Source: Hetaerina americana (lineage: Eukaryota; Arthropoda; Insecta; Odonata; Calopterygidae). From it: a DNA stretch of 64,000 bases. The notes beneath the pieces are model-generated. The model saw nothing but the letters and a program-made list of their open reading frames with translations, was not told where the DNA came from and did no database searches. Positions within the stretch are counted from its first letter, which is position 1. Each line of letters opens with the position of its first letter. Shown piece after piece: positions 50,125 to 61,328 of the stretch. The position numbers and the translations under genes are program-made. The stretch is from the NCBI GenBank assembly GCA_022747635.1, contig JAKTNV010000004.1, positions 87,236,552 through 87,300,551 of the forward strand, written 5' to 3'.

Positions 50125-50260
50125 TTACAATGCAACAATTTCAGATATCCCGGTCAAGTTGATGATTTTTACACCCTGAAATTGTTGCATTTTAATGCAC
50201 ATATAGCGGATGACTCCGTTTAAAGTTACTGTCGTGGTATCTCCCGCAGTTTCTTGGAAT
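50125..50260 (-). mobile_element. Fold-back repeat related to the element at 11800-12054
   Basis: Read on the minus strand, 50256-50161 matches 11805-11899: AAGAAACTGC, CGACAGTAACTTT, AACGGAGT, GTGCATTA, then AATGCAACAATTTCAG. At 50131-50151 the TGCAACAATTTCAGA arm occurs again in inverted orientation, giving a hairpin with a short spacer. Unlike the 12-kb copy it has no tRNA-like core. Confidence 0.6.
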
Positions 50261-52660
50261 AAGTTATTATGTATATAAATAAGTGGACCAAATGAGCTCT
50301 TCATTAATTTTCCTTCATTCGCCATGCCGCTGCAGTCGTCGATTTTTCGTGTTACACCGCATGGTTTTCACAAATTCATGCGCTGTCAACTTTTGGTATC
50401 TTATCTGGAATTTTTAAAGAGAATGGACAAAAACGGGTTGGAACTGGGGGAGGATTTATACTCCGGCTCCCGTTTTGCATAATTGAGATAGGTATTGCAG
50501 CACGAGGAAAAGTTTAGCAGTATATGGTATGAGCATAGAGGTCAATTTTCACGCTTATGATCTGAATTGATCAAAAAGAGATATACTTCTGAACGAAATG
50601 TTACAAAAAATCTCTTGACGGCTTATGTTACCAAATTAGTGGCGAAGGAATGTTCCTCATTTTAGTCGTCATGGATTACTGAAACTGTATTCCTCTGGAT
50701 TCACCATATAATATGACCTCAGAAGCCAGTTAAGTTCAAATAATTGTTTACATTCATTACTCTTATTGCTAACTAGAGTTGGATTTTGGCCAATGTATTA
50801 ATTCACAATGGTAATATTTACGATGTATTTTGATGTATCTCTATGTTCAGTGAGCATTAACAGCTATTGAGAGGACGTTATGTATCAAATTTACAAGAAA
50901 AATGTTGAGTTTAATAACCATTTAACTAATTATTTCACATTAGGACACAACGATACATGTGGAAACAAATATTTTAGACTGAAATTCTTGTCGCTAATCG
51001 TAATTGCTTCACTCGTTCGGAATTATAGTTTGTTCAGCAGGTTTTGCCGTGTGCGAAGACCATTATTTGAAAAATTTATAAAATTACTTGTAATAATGTC
51101 ACATCTGCGTTAATTCCATTCACACATTTCATTCGGTCTGATTAACACTAGTGCATTAAATGAACGAAATGAGGTAGGCATACCTTCTGAGGTCACTGAT
51201 ACGAATTTGTTAGAAGTGAATTACAATATTGATTTACATGGATCTGTAGATTACATGCATTTTTTTCTCTTCCGTAAATTTTTAATTGATATTCTAGCTA
51301 CATGGATATGAATTTGGAAGCAATTTCAGACTAAATAACTATTTTTATTACTACGTAGAGGATGGGTTAGCGTGACTTTACTTGCACATGAATCGTTTGT
51401 TACAAGCCAGTGAATATTTCTTTCTGAAGTTCCTTCAGGAATGCTTTACTAGGGGTTCTTTTAGCAATATATAGTATACACATGAATGAATAGACGATGA
51501 CTTTTTTGGCAGTGTAACTCACGAAATTAAATATTTGTGTAAATAAAATGGAGACGTCGACCTATTCTTTTCTCTCAATTCAAAAGGTTCCATCGGTTCG
51601 TCGCTGACTCATAATTACTCTTCGCGGGATACCATTTTAGCCACCTCCATCTCCTTTCTCCTCTGCCTCTCTCCGCTGCAATGGAGTGCGCTGGGAACCC
51701 TCAGATCTCCCCCACCCCTTCTCCTTCCATCCGACTAACGAGGTCCCGAGGGCACCCCAGAGTTCCTTTCACCACTTTGACTGGGTACAGAGAAAGGACC
51801 TTTCATCTCTTACTAATATGACATCAAATCTAGAAGATTCCTGGATGAAATTTTTGTGTGCCCTGCAATTTTTTTATCAAGCGAAGAAAGCGTTGCAGGA
51901 TTGGTTGGTGAGATGTTCCCAAAATAAAAATTAAAATAGTAGCAACCAGGATCCCGGGCCTCATTTTTTATATTCCTTTCAAACATATGTAAGTGTAAAA
52001 TATAGAACTAATGTTAGCAGGATAGTCCGCAGCTTAAATTAAATACCTTAATTAAGGTTGACCTTGTGACGTTAATCTTGTGACTCTGAGAATACAGTAA
52101 CTTTTTGATGGAAAATAAAAGGGATTTGCTTCATTTTTATGTTTTTTTACTTATATATAATATTGTTTTTCAACGCGCTAAATAGAGGGATATAATTTTG
52201 GACCCTTTTAACTTCTACTTAATCCAACTAATAATCCTGTATTTATTCTTTTGATGATGTCTTTCTTTTTATTTCATCAAATGCATGACTGAAATTCTTA
52301 CTTGTCGCTGTCAAAAAGTACTCTTTAATTTGCTTGCAAATAAGTTTATTTTCCATAGTTTTAGTTTAAATAAAAAAGAATTGGCTGATGCTTGTATCTT
52401 GTTTGATGAATGAATATTTTTTCAGTTTTGGAACATATCTTAATATCCGAAGCGAAGGTTATAAAAATTTTTTTTGCATATTTTCATTAACAGTAAATAG
52501 AAATCCGCACTCCATTCATTGCCCACGGGAAGAAGTTTCATGAAATATTGTCCTAGATCATCATATTGTCTCTATTTTGTATAAATATCTTAAATGTGGT
52601 GCGATTTCAGCAATTTTTGAACTTGTTATTCTCATAGGTCTCTCCTTCTCGTGCAACTTT
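50261..52660. other. Intergenic DNA, no recognised gene
   Basis: AT-rich. A TATATAAATAAG stretch at about 50272 could mimic a TATA box but no gene follows. A GC-richer C/T patch lies at 51640-51790. Confidence 0.4.
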
Positions 52661-52704
52661 TTTAGCATCATGCGAGGTCAGTGAATGCTAAATGACCTCG
52701 CATG
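52661..52704. repeat. Two interleaved perfect palindromes (8-bp and 12-bp arms)
   Basis: The order is A-B-spacer-A'-B': TTTAGCAT (52661), CATGCGAGGTCA (52669), GTGA (52681), ATGCTAAA (52685, reverse complement of A), TGACCTCGCATG (52693, reverse complement of B). The four blocks touch except for the 4-nt spacer. Confidence 0.85.
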
Positions 52705-53365
52705 TTCACCTCTCTATATTCTCCAACTACCGACACCGTTCTACTTTCATCTAGGTCTTCCCTCACGTAGTACAGCCACCTTTTCCTCGGTGTCTTCCTA
52801 TTTTCCTCTCACCCTGCACTTTCATCTTCATTATTTTTCTCCATATCTAGTTTGTCCTCATTACATGCTCACTTCATTCCAGTGTCTTTTCTTTCACTTT
52901 GCCTACTCTTTTTATGCCTCTGATTCTGTGGTTTCTCATTTTGCCATGCCTAGTTACTCTTTATTCATGAGAAATCTTTCGAGGTCATATCTATGACATT
53001 CGCTATTCTAAAATCAGTCCTTCGGTGTTTCCGTCTCCCTAACTTCTCGCTTTCCTCCTGCGACTACATTCCTGGGATCTTCATTCACTCACCTATATAA
53101 CTATCTGTCGTTTTATACTTTTGTTCTTTTCCATCTTATTGTGATTCCTTTTTATCTTCACGATTTCTAAGCCTCTTCATTCCACCAACACGTCTCCTTG
53201 ATACGTGGGGATTTTTTTCCGAAAGCTATTTCCAATATTTTTTCTCCAATCCCAGCAAGACCTCTCTGTTCTCATTTTGCCATTATTTCATATCGTATCT
53301 CTTGCTCATACTTTTTGCAAGACCTTTTCTCTAAATTGATATTTTAATTCGCTGTCTGAAGCCCA
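52705..53365. other. C/T-rich (polypyrimidine) tract, no gene
   Basis: The plus strand is strongly enriched in C and T over about 650 bp, with motifs such as TTTTCCTC and CTTCATT recurring loosely. The frame 52685-52996 follows this bias and shows no family likeness. It may be an old repeat; a similar tract lies at about 63560-63960. Confidence 0.45.
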
Positions 53366-54117
53366 TATTAATTTGATCCTAGGTGTTCACTGGGCTGCTT
53401 TTTCTTTCCGCACCTTTCCATTCGTGTTTCAGAGGACTTAGAAACGCACCTTTGTTTGCTACACTTCATTCTCGTTATCGTTAGATGACGCTTCATTAAG
53501 AAGGCCTTACAATTCCCCCTTTTGTGTGTGTATGTAATCCAAAAAAGTTTTGATATCATTATCATTATTCATTGTCATTCCAAAATTCTCTTCCTCAAGG
53601 ACCAACAGGAAAAACCGGAGGCAAGGCTAGAACCCGCATGCTCTGGGCTTTCATATCTGACTACCACAGCCTCTTTGACCCTATCTCTGTAAACATGGGA
53701 AGAAATGCATGTGTTAAAATGTCGGAGACACGTTACTCTCACGTAGAAAGGAGTAATCATTGAGATTTGTATGCTCAGTAAGTTGGAAAGGGTGTGAAAA
53801 CCAGACATATATATGGTACTTCCATATGCTGTTATGATTAATCTGTAAGTCCCCTTTAAAGAGATTCGAAGGCATTTTATTGAAAAGGAGAATTTTAAAT
53901 GATTCCAAGCACCGCGCTCAAGGTAAAACGTTTCGTATGGAAAGTGTGTCTCGAATTAGAAACGCTTGGAAAGCTGAACTGTACTATATGTTACGCATTT
54001 GCCCTTCGTCTGCGGTTAAGTAACCTTTGAGAAAAATTATTACAAAATTGGATTAAGCCATTTTGTTATCATGCAGAGACAAAAAGAATTGCTTTTAATG
54101 AATATTGTTATTATTAG
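53366..54117. other. Intergenic DNA, nothing recognised
   Basis: No coding likeness in the frames at 53368-53565, 53572-53763, 53575-53808 or 53714-53908. Confidence 0.4.
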
Positions 54118-54210
54118 TAGTCTACCGGTAAAGGTAAATTTTGGATGGACACAGCCTATTAAACTGTACAACAAAGCATCCATCTGCCTCTCCTGATAAG
54201 AAACGCAGTT
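54118..54210 (-). mobile_element. RTE-like LINE 3' tail
   Basis: On the minus strand: ATCAGGAGAGGCA, TTGTTGTACAGTTTAATAGG, CTGTGTCCATCCAAAA and an AATAATAA-type tail. It matches 2595-2725 of the LINE in the sulfotransferase intron block by block. Only the last ~100 bp of the element is present. Confidence 0.7.
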
Positions 54211-55248
54211 ATTTTAAGACAAGATTGCTACATAAAAATGTCTCTGAAATCCTTCTGCTGCGAAACAATGTTACCATTGTTCATAAGATAGAAGGATTTT
54301 AGGTTGTGTCTCTAATCAAACCCTATAACGTAAAAAACCCAATGAAGGGAAAATGCCTCATTTTCCGAACAGTGAACTTGCATGCCACATGCTGTTCGAT
54401 TTATGTTTTACATCACTCTCTTTTGGGCTATCACTCTACATACCATTGCTCAAATATGGGACTTAAGATTCAAGTGCTAGCTTTGGCTTTGATGAATATC
54501 GACCATGTAAATTAGCAAATTTATATGCATGTGAATTAACTTAAAAGTTTTCGAAATAGCTTGATGGCACCTGTTATGTTTTTTTATTTGTACTACCATT
54601 CTATCGTTATCATAGAAACGAGTGACTAGGAAATACATGGAATGTTCCCGCAAAGAAAACTGTACTGAAACGTCTTCGTATTTGTTCGACTTACTGGAGC
54701 ATCACTCACATAACCCAGGATACCACGCGCGCCCAAGTTTCTTCTCAGTTAACGCAAGTAATCTCAAGATCCTTTTTCGTGTTTGTTCCTTCTTCACGCT
54801 CCCTTCCAACTTGGCCATTTACATTGAGTTTACGTCGTGCGATCGTCTCCTTTAACTGTTCGTCCAGTTTTCATTGTTTAGCCTCTTTTTTTCGCCAGGG
54901 CGTGAAGTTGAGTACATCGTGAACCGTTGCGGAATTCTCCATGTCACGCAGATGAAGAAGAACTTAAATGGAGCTTTTTCTCGGGAAAATAGTCGATACG
55001 TCGAGCCGGAATCATTCTATAGTTCTTGCGATAGTTTCCTTGGAGGAGAGGGCGCTCGTTCGGTTCTTTGGCACCATTGGGCTGAACGGCCACAGTTCCT
55101 TGAGGCCAACGCCCACTGCTCATGAGTCCCAAAATATATCTCATGAGACGGAAGACAGAGCAGGAAGATGAGTCAAATTAGAGTCCATCAAGGTGGGGAA
55201 CTTTGTTGAAAATGAAATCTGTTGCGAAAAAATATTTTGGCAAATTAC
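54211..55248. other. Intergenic DNA, nothing recognised
   Basis: Overlapping frames at 54874-55171 on both strands are compositional; no family likeness. Confidence 0.35.
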
Positions 55249-55339
55249 CTGGGTAACTTGAAGAGTTTCAGGATGAAAAAGATTTTCAAGAGCACGATGT
55301 GAAACTTTCTCGATGGTTATTTCTTTTATAAAATTCATT
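55249..55339 (-). CDS. Possible orphan coding exon of unknown gene
   Basis: A pyrimidine-rich acceptor (GAAGTTTTCAG) comes directly before AATGAATTT, and the frame runs MNFIKEITIEKVSHRALENL, then FHPETLQVTQ, to a CAG-GTAATT donor at 55249. The layout (acceptor, ATG one base later, ~90 bp, donor) is like a first coding exon. The peptide loosely recalls either the start of a sulfotransferase (MNFPYEIKD in the gene at 5358) or the N-terminal helix of vinculin/alpha-catenin proteins, but neither match is strong. No partner exon was found in the window. It could be chance. Confidence 0.25.
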
Positions 55340-55899
55340 CTGAAAACTTCAGTATGTTAAAAAAATATTTTTTGTATTCGTATCTAACACTCCAATCTAC
55401 TCTAAAATATAGGCTTATTGCTATTTACTTTCTAATTCTTCCAAATAAAGAAAGGGAATTGAGAAAGTGTTACAGATTCGTGCTGTGGGTACCGTAATAA
55501 TGTTTTTGTGCTGCATTTGATTGCTACCCTTTCTTATTGTGAGACGAATGAAACCTTGACAGTGATGGGTTCAGCAAGATGTCATCGCTGCAGCGCATCC
55601 TCTTTCAAGATTTTCACATTTGTCAGTTCCTCAATAACGGAACGTCAAGTTTTAATTCGTTGCTCCTCAACAAATGGCAATGGGCGGCGTCAATTGAACT
55701 TGTTGATGGTGATTCTCAACTGTAGCGTCAATTTAGATACTCTTTTCATAAATAAAATGATAAAACGTTGGCGAAATTCCATTGCCAAGGTTAAATCAGG
55801 TCTTTTTAAAACATAAATATAAACGGCATAAGTCGCCGCATTACCATGCATTCACAGAGGCTGAGGCTGACTTAACGATGGAAAACTTTTTCCTCGGGA
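55340..55899. other. Intergenic DNA, nothing firmly recognised
   Basis: The minus strand at about 55800-55560 gives a broken frame with RRPLPFVEEQRIK that may be an old repeat, but I cannot name a family. Confidence 0.3.

Positions 55900-55945
<46 letters not shown>
55900..55945. repeat. (TA)n followed by (TG)n microsatellite
   Basis: TA repeats at 55900-55922 pass directly into TG repeats at 55923-55945. Confidence 0.95.
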
Positions 55946-55947
55946 CT

Positions 55948-56110
55948 GAAAATAGATATAAGGAAAAGGGATCACATATAAAGGAGCATCGACTCGGCAA
56001 GTCGAAAGATCCGGTGTTCAAGTTCCGGTCAAGAAAATATTTTTGAGAGCTTGTGATCTGCTCGATCTGCTCGATATGTGTTCCTATCCCTTTTCCTTAT
56101 ATCTATTTCC
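55948..56110. mobile_element. Palindromic element with a tRNA-like T arm
   Basis: The arms AATAGATATAAGGAAAAGGG and their reverse complement (ending 56108) bound about 160 bp. The interior contains CCGGTGTTCAAGTTCCGG, which folds like a tRNA T arm, preceded by GACTCGGCAAGTC, a small hairpin. The arms are shared with the perfect palindrome at 56203-56367. Confidence 0.6.
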
Positions 56111-56143
56111 TGGAAAATGACTATTTGTTCATCTAATGGCGGG

Positions 56144-56144
<1 letters not shown>

Positions 56145-56202
<58 letters not shown>
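56145..56202. repeat. (TA)n microsatellite
   Basis: Uninterrupted TA repeats of about 58 bp between the two palindromic elements. Confidence 0.97.
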
Positions 56203-56203
<1 letters not shown>

Positions 56204-56367
56204 TCATATATACAGAAACAGATATAAGGAAAAGGGATAGGAACACATATAAAGGACGTATTTTTACTCTTGTGATCCGTTCGATTCCGCCTTCCCCACC
56301 TCTATTGTGTTCGTCCTTTATATGTGTTCCTATCCCTTTTCCTTATATCTGTTTCTGTATATATGAG
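56203..56367. mobile_element. Perfect 55-bp-arm palindromic MITE
   Basis: The left arm 56203-56257 (starting CTCATATATACAGAAACAG) is the exact reverse complement of 56313-56367, with a 55-bp spacer. TA flanks both sides. The arms contain GATATAAGGAAAAGGGATAG, shared with 55948-56110. No coding capacity. Confidence 0.85.
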
Positions 56368-56402
56368 TATTTATTCGCCGTTTGGCGGGATTTCGTGTTT
56401 GA

Positions 56403-56405
<3 letters not shown>

Positions 56406-56479
<74 letters not shown>
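56406..56479. repeat. (TA)n microsatellite
   Basis: Uninterrupted TA repeats of about 74 bp. The long YIYIYI frames across it are artefacts. Confidence 0.97.
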
Positions 56480-56481
<2 letters not shown>

Positions 56482-59400
56482 TAAATTCATAAAAATATTG
56501 ATAGAACACATCTACTCATGGATTAAGCCATTACTATACAGGTATACCTGTATATCAGTACAGAATCACTGAAGGAAATAGATTATTTTTATCAAATCAT
56601 AGTGCCTTTAATTCCCATTATCTATTTTATGCTTTAGAACATTTGATAATAACGTACTGCCTCGGTTAGTCAGATAATATATGGATCCACCTGGAAGTTC
56701 AAGGCTCGCGAGTTCAAATTCAGCCTTGGTCAGGATATCATGAAACTATAGTGGTTCGGCAATCTAGCTTGGTAATATATCTTCTTTAAAGTAATTAAAT
56801 TTCTCATACTCCCTATCACGGGGAAAAATTACTTTGGAGAATTTTTCAAATTGCTCTACCGCATCTGTTGAAAGTTAGACCGTAATTTATAACGGTTGAA
56901 ATAAGTGCCTCCAGAACTTGTGTCCTCCGGAAAACAGTAAGCACATTGAGCATTATTTCGCTTATTATATTCTATCAATTATTTCCCCTGAAGAAGGGAA
57001 AATCGGTGAAGGAATTTGATTGTTGCAGTACGCCATATTTTCACATAGCTGCACTTGAGACCATCATCTGGAATTTCAAATTTTGGACATTTGTTTTTTT
57101 TCGTGTATTAATTGGATGACTTCCTAGCTATGATTTTTTCTGAATGTTTGAAATTGCCTAGGGACGCAGTTGAAGTTATGAAAAAACTCGTCAGAGAGAG
57201 AGAGGGACGCATGATAATCAGGCGTTGAAATCTCTGCATGCATTCAAGTATCTGCAAGTCTCCATACTGAGAATTTCGCCATGTCGCTCGTTGTTGCATA
57301 GACGCGTTCCGGGAGATGCGTTTCGTCAGCCTTGACCCAGTTCGTGTTGAGAAGAGTAAAAAATTCGCTTCGCTCATAAAGGGAGGTTTCGCTTTAATGC
57401 CTAAAGGCACGCGGAAGAGCTTCGTCGCCCTGCTCCGGGATTGGACCCGACTTCCACGCCTCCGTGGAGAGAGAACACGGTGGAAGGTGAAGATCGGATT
57501 TATAATGAGGCAGGAGAGTCTCTCAGGTCCTCTATGTTAACGGCCGTTCGCTCTCTGATTGCTCCGTCATCCTCACGTTCAACACGTCCCCCGAGACGCT
57601 CTTCGCGAGAACGCTTACGCTAAATGCCGCGCGCGTCTGTACGAGGCGAACTCCTCTACCCTTGACTAACGCTAACCGTTGCAAACGGATCCATTTCGAA
57701 TCCCTCTGGACGAAATCCCTGGTCACCTTCTTTACTATTCTTTTTGCAGTTGTATCTATATTCCGAATGATACCCTCCTGAGGTCTAACATTTTGGAAAA
57801 ATACCCCATGTACCACACGCAAAACACCAAACAATTTTTAATTATGATGGTAGAAAAAATAAATACTTAGTTTTAATTAAACCGCTGGTGAGGAAGGGAA
57901 GAATTTCAATTAGGTAAAGTAAGAAATTAATGAATTCTTTCATAAGGAGATGCTTGGGTTTTATGTTGGAGTTTTAATGCAATGGATTTTCGTAATCGTT
58001 GGTCATATGAATAAATGATTATTGTGCGTGTGAGAATTTCCAAGTCAAAATATAGTAGTGGAGAAAAATCATTGGATAAATAGCAAGAAAATAAAGGACA
58101 CATTGTCCACAAATCAGAAGGAAATTTCGTAAAAGTGTGGTTCAATCTCATTGATTCGCATTTTATTTGAACATTATTGATGGCCTGAAGTAGTGCCGCC
58201 AACCGACAAAGCTGAGCTCTCACAAAATGATCGTATTGCATAAGTTGCTTACGGTTTAAGGCGGACTACTCTTTACACTCACTGGGAAAATTCAGAGTAT
58301 ATATTGTACATACTTGTGGTATTTTAATTTTTTTGTGGAGTGCGGATGATTGCCCATCTGTTACGCAAGAGACAACCAAATTTCGTCTTCGCAGGTGTGA
58401 AATTTGATTGTATAATTGACAGATTACAGCTGACTCTATATTTTTGGTATGGCTGTAACTGCACGAAAGAGTTAAAAATATATCAATGTTCAGTGGTTTC
58501 TATGTAATAAGACATCTTATTACAAATGGAATTCATTGACATCCATGTTTTATAAAGCAGATACTTTTGTCTTTTTTCCCAAAAGCTATTCTTGTTGCTG
58601 ATAGATAAATTCGCAGAAAACACAAAATTAGGTAATATACGATAAAAATTAAATATCATGTGCCCGTCACGGAAATGCTCAGTTGATGATACAGTTTTTT
58701 AAAAAGAGCTGAACATTTGAAGAAACAAGGATCAAGTTCAGATTATAATAGACCGTTCCCATTGGAGGGGATATCTCGATTTCTCTTGACAGTCACCGAA
58801 GCAATGATAGCATACCCACGTTAAACAAATTGGTCTCGTCAACGAGCTTTGACCATGAGTGTCATAAATATTCTTTTAAATGGAATGGAATCCATTACTT
58901 TGAACACAGAAAAGAGGTGCCGCAATATCATCCCGAGTTTATCTCCTCTTTTATGCTCGTTTTTATGCGAAATTTTTATACGAAATGCTCGACTGGATAT
59001 TTGACTTTTTTCGTACTTCCCGGATCTCTGTTCTACTCGGTGCGTCAGCCAACCTTAGCTTATGAATGCTCTCATTTTCTTCGACTTTCACTGGCGTTAG
59101 ATCTTCTTAATAATTTCAACGAATCGAGTGTTTTCGACCAAATATTATTTATTTAATGCAGTATATTCATAGTTGAAATGTAAAAAAGTCATCTGAGAGT
59201 AGTAGAAGTTTGAACATTGGAATAAGAATCAGTGATAAAAAGTTCAACAAAAGCCTTGGCAAAAGACAACGTGTATAATGTCACACACTGGCCAAAAAAA
59301 GTTTAGATGGGAAGTCAAAATTTCATTCTTTTTAATTTTTTAAAGATGTTGGAATTCCATTTTGTGACTTTCATGCTTTTTGAATAGGAATAATACAATT

Positions 59401-60514
59401 TACCAGAAACACCTTCTTAATCTTTCAAGAATTATAACTTTTTTATTTTAGCACTAATCATATCTCTCTCAATTCAGATTCCATGTTGAATTTCTTCATG
59501 GATAAATAATCAATTGGTAAAGGTTTTCCGTTTAAAATGAACTTTGATAGCGCTATGCACTTCAAAAACGTCACGGGAGCTCTGGGATTACGAACTGGTT
59601 TGTTCACCTGGTTGCCATAACTCGTAAATTGTAGCTTGTACCTTGCATACACCGTACTGGTTATATATCTTATTCCTTCACCTCCATATTTACCCTCACA
59701 GCTGCTCCACTTTCCTCTCCTGTGTGAGTGATTACCTCCGCCGGCGTAATGGTTTATGGCTGCTTAAATGGCTTATTAATTCGTCGATCGCTTCGAAGGG
59801 AAGCAACCGATCGCGGTGACGGAACGAGAAGGTGTTCTCACTGATCCCCGCAATTTCCTTCGGCTGGCGCCGCTTCAACTCGCTCACCTTCCGCCTTCGA
59901 CGGTGACCTCTGCGAAGAAAATGAATGTGGAATGCTGTACAAGTCCTGTACGTAAATGTCGCAGGTCCAAACGGGTCGTTTTCCCACTGCACGGGGCAAT
60001 GTTCTCCTTCCTTATCGTGGCCAAATTTCGGGCCCGAGGGCGCATCGCTATAAGTCCTCCTCGGCCCATGCGAATGCCCTCATTCCATCCCCACTCCTTC
60101 TCATTTTGTGGTTCGGGAGTGTTCGATACTGCGACCACTGGGTCAATGTCGTAAAGATCTACGCGTGGGTTCGGTCATGAGCCGCGCAACCAGGAAACCT
60201 TATTGAAAGAAGGAGAAGCGCTACATTTCTTTCGTCTACGCGTCGAAACTCTTCTTCTAGAATTATTTACCTGTAATATTTTTGCAAACATCAGTACCTG
60301 CCTTGTTGTGGAATCTACTCAATGGCTATTAATATCTCTTTGAAGAAATAAAAGAGCTGAGAAAATGAATTAGTTGGCCGCAGATTTTATACCAATTAAT
60401 TTTTTATATTTTTCCATTACTAATTTGTAAAAAAACATATTCAAATAACATTCCGAAATTAAAGGGAAAATACTGTGAACTGTATAAATTACACACCTAG
60501 TACCCTACAAGTCA
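56480..60514. other. Intergenic DNA, no recognised gene
   Basis: Contains a weak tRNA-like stretch at 56660-56750 and GC-richer patches at 57300-57700 and 59730-60180. The patches carry overlapping frames on both strands (for example 57532-57834, 59816-60154) with no family likeness. Confidence 0.4.
56660..56750 (+). repeat. tRNA-like / SINE-like fragment
   Basis: CTCGGTTAGTCAGATAA resembles a tRNA D-arm region, and GCGAGTTCAAATTCAGC about 40 bp later resembles a B box. Stems beyond these do not pair well, so this is a SINE fragment or chance rather than a functional tRNA. Confidence 0.3.
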
Positions 60515-60940
60515 CCATTAGGTTGTGTGGCAGGGGCCTATTACACACCAGACTACTTTCAACACAAAATATTTCCCTCACTAGCGCGGTCGGATAACGT
60601 TATTATGATATGTTATTGTTCTAGGAGAAAAACATCTAAAATCTATCTGTTTTACACTTAACCTCGTTTATTTTATTTATATAATATCTCCTACCATAGA
60701 ACGATGGGGTTAATGATGCTTTTTCAACATCATCGCTAAAGAGGAATCCTTCAAACTTATGCTAGAGATTTAGTCTGTAATGCAACCTTCGCTCTATGAG
60801 TAATCCCCAGCCTAGCTTCTCTAAAAAATTTGATACACTACTGAGGTTATCATAACAACGTTTTAAAAATCTAGCTTATCTACGCTTCGCAATCTAATTT
60901 GGTAATCAGTTCAACTTCATGAGGTTCCTATATACTATCA

Positions 60941-61016
<76 letters not shown>

Positions 61017-61205
61017 TAAATGAGGCCTAACGAGCGAAAGATAACATTTCTCTTCAACCTTTTCATCATATTTCTCCAACACTTTTCTAATAAATTCTAA
61101 CTTTTTGTTAGGTTGACCATAAAATTCCAGTGGATGTTTCACCCATGAGAGGTCGCGAATGAGAGTAACGCCTAAGCAGTTAATTAAGCCTACATTTTCA
61201 ATTTC
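60515..61205 (-). mobile_element. CR1-like LINE, 3' part of ORF2, split by a (TA)n tract
   Basis: The minus strand from 61200 reads CLGVTLIRDLSWVKHPLEFY, NKKLEFIRKVLEKYDEKVE, then CYLSLVRPHLEY, the conserved block after the reverse-transcriptase palm domain in CR1/Jockey-type LINEs. The (TA)n tract 60944-61014 follows exactly at LEY. Beyond it are decayed C-terminal pieces (GDYS, FSPRTI) and a 3' end shared with 39240-39480. Broken by stops. Confidence 0.7.
60944..61014. repeat. (TA)n microsatellite inside the CR1-like LINE
   Basis: About 71 bp of uninterrupted TA repeats lying between coding blocks of the LINE. Confidence 0.97.
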
Positions 61206-61328
61206 GGGGAAATCAAGATGGTACGGTGGCTATCGCACGCACAGGCTTCTCACCCAGGGGGCCCGGGTTCGAATATCGGTTGAATATTTACAGTGGTATC
61301 TCGATCCCTACTTGAGGTGCTTTGTGAC
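61206..61328 (+). mobile_element. tRNA-derived SINE, 5' part (SINE copy 4)
   Basis: Head GATGGTACGGTGGCTATCGC, B box-like GGGTTCGAATATC, then the family body TGGTATCTCGATCCCTACTT and GAGGTGCTTTGTG. It stops there, lacking the 3' half seen in copies 1 and 3. It directly abuts the LINE. Confidence 0.75.

Noticed and set aside
52685..52996. 103-codon frame in the polypyrimidine tract
   Set aside because: Its amino acids (F, L, S, P, H) simply reflect C/T-rich codons.
56272..56572. Long IYIYIY-type open frames
   Set aside because: They are translations of the (TA)n microsatellite and the palindromic element.
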